Of a stretch of 64,000 bases of DNA, positions 43,195 through 52,865 are shown piece after piece. This DNA is from Collimonas sp. OK607 (lineage in GTDB: Bacteria; Pseudomonadota; Gammaproteobacteria; Burkholderiales; Burkholderiaceae_D), in contig NZ_FOKF01000006.1 of assembly GCF_900111995.1 (NCBI RefSeq), positions 1 through 64,000 of the forward strand. Direction: 5' to 3'. Both the position numbers and the translations under genes were made by a program. Under the pieces are notes generated by a model that worked only from the letters and a program-made list of their open reading frames with translations, was not told where the DNA came from and searched no databases. How positions within the stretch are numbered: the stretch's first letter is position 1; every line of letters begins with the position of its first letter.

Positions 43195-44547
43195 ATGAAC
43201 ATGACTCCCCAAGAAATTGTTTCAGAACTGGATAAACATGTAGTCGGCCAGGATCGCGCCAAGCGCGCGGTGGCAATTGCGTTGCGTAACCGCTGGCGCC
43301 GGCAGCAGGTAGCCGAACCGCTGCGCCACGAAATCACGCCCAAGAATATCCTGATGATCGGACCTACCGGTGTCGGTAAGACCGAAATCGCACGACGCCT
43401 GGCCAAGCTGGCCGACGCGCCGTTCATCAAGATCGAGGCCACAAAATTCACCGAGGTCGGTTATGTCGGCCGCGACGTCGACACCATCATCCGCGACCTG
43501 ATCGACATCGGCATCAAACAAACCCGCGAAGCCGAAATGCGCAAAGTCCGCACCCGTGCGGAAGATGCTGCTGAAGACCGGATTATTGACATCCTGGTGC
43601 CGCCGGCGCGCGATTTCGGCTTCCATCCTGAGCAGAGTTCCGGAGACGGTGACAGCGCTTCGGATAAAGGCAGCAATACCCGCCAGACTTTCCGCAAGCG
43701 GCTGCGCGAAGGCGTGCTCGACGATAAGGAAATCGAGATCGAGTTGTCGGAAGCGACATCGCAAATGGAAATCATGGCGCCGCCCGGCATGGAAGAAATG
43801 ACCGAGCAGATCAAATCCATGTTTTCCGGCATCGGCAGCAATCGCAAGAAAAATCGCAAGATCAAGATCAAGGATGCAATGAAAGTCTTGATCGAAGAGG
43901 AAGCCGCCAAACTGGTCAACGAAGATGAGCTGAAGCAGAAAGCGATCACCAACGTCGAGCAAAACGGCATTGTGTTTCTTGATGAGATCGACAAGATCGC
44001 CACCCGTTCGCAGAACGGCGGCGCTGACGTTTCACGCGCCGGTGTGCAGCGCGACTTGCTGCCGCTGGTCGAGGGCACCACGGTCAACACCAAGTACGGC
44101 ATGATCAAGACCGATCACATCCTGTTCATCGCGTCCGGCGCCTTCCATCTGGCGAAACCGTCGGATCTGATTCCGGAACTGCAAGGCCGGTTCCCGATCC
44201 GGGTCGAGCTCGATTCATTGTCGATCAGCGATTTCGAAAGAATCATGACTGGCACCGACGCCTGCCTGACCAAGCAATATGAAGCGCTGCTGGCAACCGA
44301 AGGCATCACGCTGGAATTTGCCAAAGAAGGCGTACAGCGACTCGCAGAAATCGCGTTCTCGGTCAATGAAAAAACTGAGAACATCGGCGCCCGCCGGCTG
44401 TACACGGTGATGGAAAAGCTGCTGGAAGAAATCTCGTTTTCGGCGACTAACGCCACCGATAAAACCATGGTGATCGATGCTGCTTATGTCGATGAACGCC
44501 TGGGAGCACTGGTGGTCAACGAGGATTTATCGCGTTACGTACTGTAA
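43195..44547 (+). CDS. hslU: ATP-dependent protease ATPase subunit HslU
   Basis: A 450-residue AAA+ unfoldase. Walker A is [16 protein letters not shown] (~residue 55), Walker B is [11 protein letters not shown] (~260), and the insertion (I) domain lies between them with DDKEIEIEL and [20 protein letters not shown]. The C-terminus LSRYVL is the tail that inserts into HslV. I chose the ATG at 43195 ([20 protein letters not shown]); another ATG follows two codons later, and the frame to 43027 overlaps hslV and is not coding. It shares the heat-shock unit with hslV. Confidence 0.97.
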   Translation: MNMTPQEIVSELDKHVVGQDRAKRAVAIALRNRWRRQQVAEPLRHEITPKNILMIGPTGVGKTEIARRLAKLADAPFIKIEATKFTEVGYVGRDVDTIIRDLIDIGIKQTREAEMRKVRTRAEDAAEDRIIDILVPPARDFGFHPEQSSGDGDSASDKGSNTRQTFRKRLREGVLDDKEIEIELSEATSQMEIMAPPGMEEMTEQIKSMFSGIGSNRKKNRKIKIKDAMKVLIEEEAAKLVNEDELKQKAITNVEQNGIVFLDEIDKIATRSQNGGADVSRAGVQRDLLPLVEGTTVNTKYGMIKTDHILFIASGAFHLAKPSDLIPELQGRFPIRVELDSLSISDFERIMTGTDACLTKQYEALLATEGITLEFAKEGVQRLAEIAFSVNEKTENIGARRLYTVMEKLLEEISFSATNATDKTMVIDAAYVDERLGALVVNEDLSRYVL

Positions 44548-44593
44548 GGTTCGCAAGTGGGTTAGCAAGTGAGGTGCGCAAGTTTGTGCCACC

Positions 44594-45133
44594 TTACTTG
44601 TCCTGCACCGGCACCGCCGGTTGCTCCGGTGGTAAATCTTGATTAGGGGCGGCGGCCGGTGCCAGTATCGGCGCAGGACTGGCCATGCCCGACTTGGAGC
44701 GCACATCTTCCGGCAGCATCACACGCTTCAAGACCCCACCCTCAGACAGCAAGACATAAGTGGCATGCACTTCCTTGATGCTGGTTCCCGGCAATAACTC
44801 CTTGCCTTGTCGTACCGCCTGCGCCGGCTTGCCGTCGGCGCTCAGAATCGCCACGCTGTCCTCATCCTTTTTAGCAGCCACCACGCCCAACAGCTGGTAA
44901 TTGCTGGCAACGGTAACCGTACCGCGGCCACCGAACAAACCCGCCGCCAGCGAGACATCTACCTGCGCCTGCTCCGCTTGCGGCGGCGCGGTCACCGCGC
45001 GCAGTGGTGGTTTGATCAGCTGCATCACCCAGTACGCCGTGCAGGCACACAGCAGCATGAACAGCAGCAGGCTGAGAAATTCCGGCAGGCGCTTGCTTTG
45101 CCGCTCCAGTTTTTTTGTTAATGGTAGATTCAC
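44594..45133 (-). CDS. gspC: Type II secretion protein GspC (short form)
   Basis: 179 residues from the GTG at 45133, which has AGGGAA upstream; the frame reaches 45178 but would overlap gspF. One membrane segment (PEFLSLLLFMLLCACTAYWVMQLI) is followed by the periplasmic homology region (AAGLFGG, NYQLLGVVAAKKDEDSVAILSADGKPAQAV, KEVHATYVLLSEGGVLKRV). That region contacts the secretin. The C-terminal ~35 residues are Pro/Ala-rich. The PDZ or coiled-coil end found in longer GspC proteins is missing. It is the last gene of the operon, whereas gspC is first in E. coli/Klebsiella. Confidence 0.85.
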   Translation of the reverse strand: MNLPLTKKLERQSKRLPEFLSLLLFMLLCACTAYWVMQLIKPPLRAVTAPPQAEQAQVDVSLAAGLFGGRGTVTVASNYQLLGVVAAKKDEDSVAILSADGKPAQAVRQGKELLPGTSIKEVHATYVLLSEGGVLKRVMLPEDVRSKSGMASPAPILAPAAAPNQDLPPEQPAVPVQDK

Positions 45134-45152
45134 GTTTTTCCCTGACTTTGTC

Positions 45153-46373
45153 CTAGCGCACCAACTGGTTGATTTCAATAATCGGCATCAGTACTGCCAG
45201 CACAATCAACAACACCACCACCCCCATCGCCAGAATCAAGGCCGGTTCCAGCAAGCCCGCAATGGTCATCGCACGCCGTTCCAGATCCTGCTCCTGGGCA
45301 CTGGCGGCGCGCTCCAGCATAGCGGGCAATTCACCGGTCACTTCACCGGCCCGTATCATGTGAATCAACATCGGCGGAAAATGTTTGTTGGCCGCCAGTG
45401 CGCGCGCCAGGCCGACACCCTCACGCACGCTGGTGGCGGCAGTATCGACCTGTTGCCGCATGGCGACGTTGGACAAGGTATCGCGGCTGGTTTGCAACGC
45501 TTTCAAAATCGGCACGCCGGAGCCGGTGGTAATCGCCAGCGTGCTGGCGAAGCGCGCGGTATTCAAGCTGCGTTCGAATTTGCCATACAGCGGCGCACTC
45601 AGCAGCCAGGTATGCCAGCGCATCTTGGTGGCGGGATTTTTGAGCGCCGTGCGCCATGCGTAGAACAGCGCGATCACCGCGATCAGGACTATCCAGCCAT
45701 AGTTGCGGACAAAATCGGAAGTGGCCAACATCATTACCGTCAGCATCGGCAATTTCTGCTTGGTGTTAGCGAACACGGAAACGATCTGCGGCACCACGTA
45801 GGTCAGCAGGAAGATGACGATCACAAACGCCACCACAGTCACGATCGCAGGATAAGTGAATGCCAGTTTTACCTTCTGCACCAGCGAGTTGCGCCGTTCG
45901 ATGTAGTCGGCCAGTCGGGACAACACGCGCGACAACTGGCCGATCTGCTCGCCCGACGCAACCAGCGCCCGATAAATTTCGGCGAAATCGCGCGGATGCC
46001 CGGCCAGCGCGCTGGATAGCGAGGCGCCGCCCATCACATCGGATCGGATCGATGCGATCAGGTCGCGCTGGTAACTACGCTCGGATTGTTCCAGCAGCGC
46101 CGTCAACGCTTGTTCCAGCGGCAGGCTGGCTTCCAGCAAGCTGGCTAGCTGGCGCGTAAACAAGGCGATTTCTACCGTCGACAGATGTTCGCCAAAGCCG
46201 CGCCGTTTCAAGTTGCCGGCAGCATCCACCTGCTGCGCAATCGCTTCTACCGTCAGCGGCAGCAAACCTTGGGCGCGCAGGTCGGCACGCGCCATCTTGG
46301 CGCTGTCCGCATTCACCACACCCTTGGTGGTGATGCCGGCGGTATCTACCGCTTCGTAACGAAATGCTGGCAC
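45153..46373 (-). CDS. gspF: Type II secretion inner-membrane platform protein GspF
   Basis: A 406-residue polytopic protein of the PilC/GspF family. It has two repeated GspF domains (FTRQLASLLEASLPLEQALTALLEQ near residue 75 and FASTLAITTGSGVPILKALQTS near 275). Each is followed by membrane segments (AIVTVVAFVIVIFLLTYVVPQIVSVF; ALILAMGVVVLLIVLAVLMPII). The N-terminus MPAFRYEAVDTAGITTKGVV is standard. It forms the base on which GspE drives pseudopilus assembly. The gene lies between gspE and gspC with short gaps. Confidence 0.96.
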   Translation of the reverse strand: MPAFRYEAVDTAGITTKGVVNADSAKMARADLRAQGLLPLTVEAIAQQVDAAGNLKRRGFGEHLSTVEIALFTRQLASLLEASLPLEQALTALLEQSERSYQRDLIASIRSDVMGGASLSSALAGHPRDFAEIYRALVASGEQIGQLSRVLSRLADYIERRNSLVQKVKLAFTYPAIVTVVAFVIVIFLLTYVVPQIVSVFANTKQKLPMLTVMMLATSDFVRNYGWIVLIAVIALFYAWRTALKNPATKMRWHTWLLSAPLYGKFERSLNTARFASTLAITTGSGVPILKALQTSRDTLSNVAMRQQVDTAATSVREGVGLARALAANKHFPPMLIHMIRAGEVTGELPAMLERAASAQEQDLERRAMTIAGLLEPALILAMGVVVLLIVLAVLMPIIEINQLVR

Positions 46374-46419
46374 GCTGCTCCTCTACTCTTCGCTTATTCT
46401 TCAGTTACTCTTCATTCAG

Positions 46420-47871
46420 TTACTCTTTGGTGACGCGTAACAACTCGGCCTGGGTGGTAATGCCCTCGGCCAGCCAGCGCTCGCCATCCTGGCGCATGGT
46501 CTGCATGCCATTGCGCTGCGCCACTTGCTGTATCTCGGCTTCCGATGCCCGGTTGTGGATCTGCGCAGTAATTTCATCGGTCGTCAGCAACAACTCATAG
46601 ACGCCAACCCGGCCGTGATAACCGGTATGGCCGCATTGCTCGCAACCGACCGCATGCCAGAGCTGGCCGTCGTGGCGGCGGCAATGGGTGCACAGTTTCC
46701 GGACCAGGCGCTGCGCCACCACACCCAGCAGGGACGACGACAACAGGAATGGCTCGATGCCCATGTCCAGCAAACGGGTCACCGCAGCGGCAGAATCATT
46801 GGTATGCAAAGTCGCCAGCACCAGATGGCCGGTGAGCGACGCCTGCACTGCAATCTGGGCAGTTTCGAGATCGCGGATTTCACCGATCATGATGACATCC
46901 GGATCCTGCCGCAAGATCGCCCGCAAGGCTTTGGCAAATGTCATGTCGATACGCGCATTGACCTGGGTCTGGCCGACCCCGGCCAGTTCGTACTCGATAG
47001 GATCTTCCACCGTCAGGATATTGGTGCTGCTGGTATTCAAGCGCGACAGCGCGGCGTACAGCGTGGTGGTCTTGCCGGACCCGGTCGGCCCGGTGACCAG
47101 CACGATGCCATGCGGCTGTGCGATCAGGCGATCGAACTGCGGCAACACTGTCGGACTCATGCCTAGATGCTGCAAATCGAGCCGGCCGGCTTCCTTGTCC
47201 AGCAGGCGCAGCACCGCGCGTTCGCCATGGCCGGTTGGCAATGTCGAGACCCGCACATCCACCGGCTTGCCGCCGACGCGCAAAGTGATGCGGCCATCTT
47301 GCGGCAAACGCTTTTCGGCGATATCCAGTTGCGCCATGATCTTGATACGGGAAATCAGCGAGGCATGGACGGCTTTCTTGGGCCGCACGACATCGCGCAA
47401 ACTGCCGTCGATGCGGAAGCGCACCACTGAAATCTGCTCGAACGGTTCGATATGGATGTCTGAGGCGCCCTCGCGCAAAGCCTGGGTCAGCAATACATTG
47501 ATCATGCGGATCACCGGCGCATCGTCGGACGACTCCAGCAAATCCTCGATCGCCGGCATGTCTTGCATCAGCTTGGCGAGGTCGAGATCGGATTCAAATT
47601 CGTCCACCACTTGCGCGGCGTCGCCGCCGGCGCCGGCGTAGGCTTTGGCAATCGCATCTTCCAGTTCGTCGCGCGACAGTTTGCGGAATTTGACGCGGCC
47701 AAAGCGGCGGCTGACTTCGGCAATGGCGCTAGGCTGGGTAGCGTCGGAGATCCACAACTCCACCGCATTGTCAGCGCCGTTGGCATCCTCGGTACGCTGT
47801 GCCAGCAACGAAAAATTGCGGGCAAAGGCGTATGGCAGCAGACGCGTGTCGGTCATTCTGGGGTCGTTCAT
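46420..47871 (-). CDS. gspE: Type II secretion ATPase GspE
   Basis: A 483-residue cytoplasmic secretion ATPase. Visible are Walker A VTGPTGSGKTTTLYAAL (~260), the Asp box VEDPIEY, Walker B VIMIGEIRDLETAQ and the His box LVLATLHTND. Near the end is the tetracysteine zinc motif (LCTHCRR and VGCEQCG) typical of GspE. The N-terminal domain that docks on GspL is present. The gene starts inside the stop codon of gspD (ATGA overlap), so translation is coupled. It powers pseudopilus extension for export of folded exoproteins. Confidence 0.97.
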   Translation of the reverse strand: MNDPRMTDTRLLPYAFARNFSLLAQRTEDANGADNAVELWISDATQPSAIAEVSRRFGRVKFRKLSRDELEDAIAKAYAGAGGDAAQVVDEFESDLDLAKLMQDMPAIEDLLESSDDAPVIRMINVLLTQALREGASDIHIEPFEQISVVRFRIDGSLRDVVRPKKAVHASLISRIKIMAQLDIAEKRLPQDGRITLRVGGKPVDVRVSTLPTGHGERAVLRLLDKEAGRLDLQHLGMSPTVLPQFDRLIAQPHGIVLVTGPTGSGKTTTLYAALSRLNTSSTNILTVEDPIEYELAGVGQTQVNARIDMTFAKALRAILRQDPDVIMIGEIRDLETAQIAVQASLTGHLVLATLHTNDSAAAVTRLLDMGIEPFLLSSSLLGVVAQRLVRKLCTHCRRHDGQLWHAVGCEQCGHTGYHGRVGVYELLLTTDEITAQIHNRASEAEIQQVAQRNGMQTMRQDGERWLAEGITTQAELLRVTKE

Positions 47872-50180
47872 GGCGCTCTGTCATTCACAAAGCCTGGCGC
47901 CGGTGCTGTCACCGGTTTCGGCATTGGCAACTGGGATTGCTCAGACGCTGGCTGATGCTGTGTGCCTGTGCTGTCTGACCCGTCCTGCTGCTTGCGCAGA
48001 TCGATGAACGGGCCGCCATCTTCAAGCCTGGATGTGACCGATGAACCGAAATTGGTCAGAACGCTGCTGCCAGGCTGCACTTTAATCTGTTGCTTGCGCA
48101 TGTAGTCATAGCGATCTACGGCTAGCAGATTGCTGGTCTCTTTGTCGCGCACAATAACCGGGCGCAAAAATATCATCAAATTGGTTTTCTCGCGGGAGCC
48201 AGACTGATATTTAAAGAAGTTACCGATAAATGGCAAATCGCCCAGCAGCGGTACTTTTTGCACGCCGTTCTGGTTGTTATCGCCAATCAAGCCACCCAAG
48301 GCGATGATCTCGCCATCGTCAATCACAACATTGGTATCCAGGGAACGTTTGGTGGTGGTCGGTCCGTTGGCAGCATTGGCCGTGTTGGCAATCACCGCTG
48401 ACACCTCTTGCGAAATTTCAAGACGCACCGTGCCGCCTTCAGAAATATGCGGCTTTATCTTCAATGCGGTACCAACGTCCTTGCGATCGATGGTAGTGAA
48501 CGGGCTGCTCGTACCGGCGCCGGTGGTCAGGGTCGAACCCGTGACAAATGGCACGTTTTGACCAACGATGATCTTGGCCTCTTCATTATCCAGTGTCAGC
48601 AGATTCGGCATCGACAATACATTGCTGCCGGTAGTGGAATTCAAGGCGCTGGCTAAAGCACCCAAACCGATTTTGCCGGCAATCTGGCGGAATATGCCGA
48701 GCTGCAAACCACTACCGACCGTCGGTACTGTAGCGCTGGTACCGGTATTGACAGCCTGGCCGATTGCCGTGTTGAACAGATTGTTGCCAACGATCCCGGT
48801 ATTGGTGCCCGTAAATCCGGTACCGCCACCGACCCGGTAATTGCTGTTTTTATCTCCGCTCAACGCCAGCCACTGCACCCCGATCTCACTGGCTGCACTA
48901 TCCGTGACTTCGACGATCAAGGCCTCCACATACACCTGGGCGCGACGGGTATCGAGCTGGTCGATGACACCGCGGATGTTGCGATAAACCGGTTCGCTGG
49001 CGGTAATGATCAGGGTATTGGTGGAGTCGTCGGCCTGGATAAAGCCGGCGGCGCCGCCGCTGCCGGACGATTGCGACGATGCATCGGAGGGCGACGACGA
49101 TGGCGATGGCGACGACGGCGACGTCGAATTGCTCGAACTCAGTACCCCGCCAGTGGCTGAACCTTGCAGCATGCTGCCGGAAACGCTACTGGAACTCTTG
49201 CTGGATTGGCTGCTGGTTGAGGCCGAAGCATCCTGCGAAACAATCGCGCGCAGGGTTTTAGCCAGCTTGCCGGCATCGGCATTTTTCAGATAGACCACGT
49301 GTACATTACCGGCGTTGGCAGTCGGCTGGTCGAGCTTGGCGATCAGCGATTTGGCCAGGTTTGCACGTCCTACGGATGGCGCCCGGACCACCACCGAATT
49401 GGTTCTGGAGTCAGCCATGATCATCGTGCGCGCGCTGTCGCCGGCGCCGGGTGCGGCAGAGCCGGAGTCCAGCAATTTGCTGGCCATCACGGCGATATCG
49501 CTGGCCACCGCGTAACGCACCGGAATCACATCCAGATCGTTGACCGCCGGTACATCGAGGGCGGCTATCATTTTCCCCAGGCGCTGCAGGTTTTCGGCGT
49601 AATCGGTTACCACCAGTGTGTTATTGCCCGGGTTGGCATTGATGGTGTTGTTCGGCGAAATCAGCGGTCGCAGCACCGGCAGTATATTGGTCGCCGATTC
49701 ATAGTTCAGCGAAAAGATCTGGGTTGCAATCTGATCTCCCCTGACACTGGCAGGCCGGGTCGGCGCCACTTGCAATTTGGCGTCCGCTTCCGGCACTACT
49801 TTGACAAAACCGTCGCCGCGCACCACTGCGTAACCTTGCAGCCGCAACGTCGAAGCCAGCAAATCGAAAGCCTGGGATTTAGTCAACGGCTTTTCCGATA
49901 CCAGGTTGATGCTACCCTTGACGCGCGGATCGACGATGAAAGTGGTATTGGTGTACTGGCCAACGGCCTTGATCACGGATTCGATATCGGCGCCGACGAA
50001 ATTCATCACGGCCTGGCCGTTCACGCCGCCAGCGGCATTGTTGCCGCTTCCGGGTGTCGGTTGCACCGGCGGCACCGGCTGCGCGGCGACCGCGGTAGCG
50101 CAGGTCAGCAGGGCGATGGCCGCAGCGCTGCGCCAGTTGCTTGTGCTTGAAAGTAGTGTGAAATACATTTTATCTTTCAT
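47868..50180 (-). CDS. gspD: Type II secretion secretin GspD
   Basis: A 770-residue outer-membrane secretin. After the signal peptide (TCATAVAAQP) come N0 (VNFVGADIES-like MNFVGADIESVIKAVGQYT), N1-N3 domains and the C-terminal secretin domain (VPLLGDLPFIGNFFKY, IIALGGLIGDNNQ, TNLMIFLRPVIV). A Ser-rich stretch of ~60 residues (about 318-380, alternating Ser/Thr/Gly/Pro) splits the N3 domain; similar but shorter linkers are known in the family. No pilotin gene is adjacent. It overlaps gspN (ATGA) and gspE (ATGA), so it lies in a tightly coupled run. Confidence 0.97.
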   Translation of the reverse strand: MKDKMYFTLLSSTSNWRSAAAIALLTCATAVAAQPVPPVQPTPGSGNNAAGGVNGQAVMNFVGADIESVIKAVGQYTNTTFIVDPRVKGSINLVSEKPLTKSQAFDLLASTLRLQGYAVVRGDGFVKVVPEADAKLQVAPTRPASVRGDQIATQIFSLNYESATNILPVLRPLISPNNTINANPGNNTLVVTDYAENLQRLGKMIAALDVPAVNDLDVIPVRYAVASDIAVMASKLLDSGSAAPGAGDSARTMIMADSRTNSVVVRAPSVGRANLAKSLIAKLDQPTANAGNVHVVYLKNADAGKLAKTLRAIVSQDASASTSSQSSKSSSSVSGSMLQGSATGGVLSSSNSTSPSSPSPSSSPSDASSQSSGSGGAAGFIQADDSTNTLIITASEPVYRNIRGVIDQLDTRRAQVYVEALIVEVTDSAASEIGVQWLALSGDKNSNYRVGGGTGFTGTNTGIVGNNLFNTAIGQAVNTGTSATVPTVGSGLQLGIFRQIAGKIGLGALASALNSTTGSNVLSMPNLLTLDNEEAKIIVGQNVPFVTGSTLTTGAGTSSPFTTIDRKDVGTALKIKPHISEGGTVRLEISQEVSAVIANTANAANGPTTTKRSLDTNVVIDDGEIIALGGLIGDNNQNGVQKVPLLGDLPFIGNFFKYQSGSREKTNLMIFLRPVIVRDKETSNLLAVDRYDYMRKQQIKVQPGSSVLTNFGSSVTSRLEDGGPFIDLRKQQDGSDSTGTQHQPASEQSQLPMPKPVTAPAPGFVNDRAP

Positions 50181-50965
50181 GATTTGAACTCTAGTCCGAT
50201 AACGTTTCTGCCATTCACCTGACGCCGTTGTCCGAGTAAACTCAGTAAAGTCGCCAACTTTTCCTCTTGTCCTGCCGCCGCTTCCGCGGTACCCGAAAAC
50301 TGCAAGTGACCGTCTTGCAATTTGCCGCTACCGTTCAGCAGCATCGCCCCGTCCAGCGTCGCCAGCGTCAGGTTTGCCTGGCGGCCCTGCCAGTCAAACC
50401 GCATGCGATAACTGCCGAGCGGCTTGACCGGCGACAAGCGCGATGCCATCGCCAGCATGTCGAGCGTCATGACACCGTTTAAATCGACGCCGCCGCTGCT
50501 GGCGCGCGCCAGCGTCAATTGCTGCCAGCCCAGCTTCATCCGTCCCGCCGGCTGCAAGGTATTCAAAGGCGCGCCCAGTGCCGCCAAACGCTCAGCCGGC
50601 AAAGCCAGGCTGGACGGACTGATGACCCAGGTGCTCCAGCTGCCGCGAATGTTTACTGCGCTCGACAGTACTTCTGCATTCTCCAAGGTCGCCTCGACCC
50701 GCCCTAGTAAAACCAATGGCGACAAGCGCCAGGCAAACCGCCCCGGCAATAAAGCCGTCACCGCATCTTTGCCGCTTGGCGCGGCCCCGACAAAGGCCGA
50801 ACCTCGCCACAACGAGCCTTGCGCCTCGCCCAGCGTGAGCCTGCCGCCGGTGCGACTTTCCACCAACGGCGCCAGCCACGCAGCCGGCAAAAAAGCCGCT
50901 GTCGTGATCAGCACACTCAAAAGTGCAGCCGCCGTCCACATCAATACTCTGCTCAAACCGCGCAT
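50177..50965 (-). CDS. gspN: Type II secretion protein GspN
   Basis: A 262-residue inner-membrane protein with one N-terminal membrane segment (VLMWTAAALLSVLITTAAFLPAAWLAPLV) and a periplasmic domain. It has LTLGEAQGSLWRGSAFVG and, at the end, LATLLSLLGQRRQVNGRNVIGLEFKS. This length and pattern fit GspN, an accessory component present in some T2SS including Burkholderiales. I used the ATG at 50965 (GGGAAAGTTG upstream) rather than the TTG one codon earlier. It is coupled to gspD by an ATGA overlap. Confidence 0.85.
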   Translation of the reverse strand: MRGLSRVLMWTAAALLSVLITTAAFLPAAWLAPLVESRTGGRLTLGEAQGSLWRGSAFVGAAPSGKDAVTALLPGRFAWRLSPLVLLGRVEATLENAEVLSSAVNIRGSWSTWVISPSSLALPAERLAALGAPLNTLQPAGRMKLGWQQLTLARASSGGVDLNGVMTLDMLAMASRLSPVKPLGSYRMRFDWQGRQANLTLATLDGAMLLNGSGKLQDGHLQFSGTAEAAAGQEEKLATLLSLLGQRRQVNGRNVIGLEFKS

Positions 50966-51016
50966 CAACTTTCCCGCTGCTGAGCGAAGCCATTGGCGTG
51001 GCCATTGGCGAAGCCA

Positions 51017-51565
51017 TTACTCATGCTTTTGCTGCCACAAGGTGACCGTGGCATTGACAATACCCGGTTGCGCATTGGTTCCGCCCGGTGCAGTGACATT
51101 GGCGTCGACTACTTGCCAATGTGCGGTTTTTTGCGCTTCGTCGAGCCAGTCCAGCAAGCCGGCAAACGCTACCGCCGATAACTGGACTTTCACCATGTCG
51201 CCATTGAGCACCACACTTTGCGGATTCAGCCCCTTGCTTTTCAATGCCGTCTCAACCGCCTCTTTGGTGAGTGGCGACGCTGGCCGCTCTGCCTGTTGGC
51301 CGGACAAGGAGATTGCCTTGGCGGTCAGGGCTTGCAATTCGGCGGCTTGCTGGCGTAGCGCCGGCAAGTCTTTTTGCAAGCGGGCGCGCCCGCTCAGCGC
51401 CGGATCCAGCAAGAGCAGATAAATCACGGCGATCAGGATCAATGCTCCAGCGGTAGCCAGCAAGCGTTGTTCGCGCTGATTCCTCTGCGCCCAATAGAGG
51501 CTGAGCGGCGTACTGATTTTTTGCCAGGTTTGCCGTATCGGATTACTTGTCGACGTTGCTTGCAT
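51017..51565 (-). CDS. gspM: Type II secretion protein GspM
   Basis: A 182-residue bitopic protein with a short cytoplasmic start, one membrane helix (RLLATAGALILIAVIYLLLLDPAL) and a periplasmic coiled-coil/ferredoxin-like part (LQKDLPALRQQAAELQALTAKAISL ... LDWLDEAQKTAHWQVVDANV). It partners with GspL to hold GspE at the membrane. The ATG at 51565 follows a GGAGG site and shares one base with the gspL stop codon (TAATG). The longer frame from a GTG at 51589 is less likely. Confidence 0.88.
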   Translation of the reverse strand: MQATSTSNPIRQTWQKISTPLSLYWAQRNQREQRLLATAGALILIAVIYLLLLDPALSGRARLQKDLPALRQQAAELQALTAKAISLSGQQAERPASPLTKEAVETALKSKGLNPQSVVLNGDMVKVQLSAVAFAGLLDWLDEAQKTAHWQVVDANVTAPGGTNAQPGIVNATVTLWQQKHE

Positions 51566-52851
51566 TACTTGCGACCTCCGATTTGCCACACGCCGGTAGC
51601 CGGCTTGCTCAGCGTTAATTGGCTACTCTCCAGTGCGCTCTTGACTTGCGCTTCCGCCGCGTCGGCATCAGCGGCATTTTTCAAACGTACCAGCAAATGG
51701 TGGTCGCGATATTCGAGGCTGCTGATCGCCGTGCTGTCCGCACTCTGCGGCGATCCGGCCCAGGCGGCGCCGACGACCGCCGACAGTGCCAGGAAATCAT
51801 CCGCCGCGAGCTGGCCGCCATCACGTTGTGCGGCAGCGATCTTTTGTTTGGCCTGCGCGATCGGATCGACGATCACGGTTTCTTTCGGGAAGGCCGCACG
51901 ATAACTCTGCATCATGCCGGCACGCAGGCTGGCGGCTTCGTGCCGCATGCGCAACCAGTCGTAATTCAGGCTAACAATATTTACCAACAACAAAGCTGCC
52001 GCCAACCTCAGCGGCCAGCGCCAGCGGCGCCAGCTGAACTCGGTCCCGGCCGCGCTTGCCGTCAGGCCGTTCATCAAATCCATGCCACTACGGGGCAGTT
52101 CCTCTGCGCCCGTAATCCAGTGCGACCAGTCGTCGGCCAGCACCGTTGTTTTTCCTTGCCCTTGTTCGAGGTCCTGATATAGCGCCAGGCTGGATTGCGG
52201 CACATACAAGATGATTGACTGCTGCGGCAAGATGGCCGCGACGCCGTCCAGTACCTCCTGCGCCACCGACTGTCCCGAAGCAGGCGATAAAGACCAGCCT
52301 ATGCCCTGCTCTGCGGAGATACGCACTGCGACATCGATATCACCGCCGTGATCGGTAATGGCGGCGACTGCCGTTTCCGGTTCGCGCAAGGGCAGGCACA
52401 GCTGGGCCGGCCACGCCTGCAGATTGCGGGCGCCCAGCGCCAGCAGGGTTTTGACCAACAACTCCAGCCAGTCTCTTTGCACCACGGCGATCAGGCGCAG
52501 CTTATTTGCAGTCTCTGCAGCACCATTGCGCTTGCGGCCGACGACGATCACGCAGTCGAAGGGATCGACCAGCAGTTGTTCTTCCACCAGATTCGGCAAC
52601 GCCATTTTCAGCTTGGCGTCGGATAGCGGCGGGACCTGTAATTGCAACAGGTTGACGTCGGCAGCGGCCAGTATCAACACCACGCGAGCGGCGGCGGCGA
52701 TGGTTTCGGCCAAACCGGATAGCTGCTCAACTCCCTGGCGTTCAATGCGGCCGCTATCGGCTACCAGCGCGAAGCGGCAATCGGGCATGGCGACCGTTGC
52801 CGCGCTGTCGAGCGTGGCCCGGGCGGGTAAGCGAATAAATAAGGTACTCAA
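51565..52851 (-). CDS. gspL: Type II secretion protein GspL
   Basis: A 428-residue protein. The cytoplasmic N-terminal actin-like domain (SLSGLAETIAAAARVVLILAAADVNLLQLQVPPL...) binds GspE. A single membrane segment (WPLRLAAALLLVNIVSLNYDWLRM) at ~275 leads to a periplasmic ferredoxin-like domain that pairs with GspM. The start is TTG at 52851, with GGAAG seven bases upstream; no ATG is available nearby. Its stop overlaps the gspM start. Sequence similarity among GspL proteins is low, so position helped the call. Confidence 0.88.
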   Translation of the reverse strand: MSTLFIRLPARATLDSAATVAMPDCRFALVADSGRIERQGVEQLSGLAETIAAAARVVLILAAADVNLLQLQVPPLSDAKLKMALPNLVEEQLLVDPFDCVIVVGRKRNGAAETANKLRLIAVVQRDWLELLVKTLLALGARNLQAWPAQLCLPLREPETAVAAITDHGGDIDVAVRISAEQGIGWSLSPASGQSVAQEVLDGVAAILPQQSIILYVPQSSLALYQDLEQGQGKTTVLADDWSHWITGAEELPRSGMDLMNGLTASAAGTEFSWRRWRWPLRLAAALLLVNIVSLNYDWLRMRHEAASLRAGMMQSYRAAFPKETVIVDPIAQAKQKIAAAQRDGGQLAADDFLALSAVVGAAWAGSPQSADSTAISSLEYRDHHLLVRLKNAADADAAEAQVKSALESSQLTLSKPATGVWQIGGRK

Positions 52852-52865
52852 AACGTGTCTTCCAT

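Noticed and set aside
44901-46019. 372-codon plus-strand open frame opposite gspC/gspF
   Set aside because: Antisense to two genes of the secretion operon; the translation is His/Gln/Arg-rich and low complexity.
46688-47641. 317-codon plus-strand open frame opposite gspE
   Set aside because: Antisense to the ATPase gene; no plausible start region and no motif.
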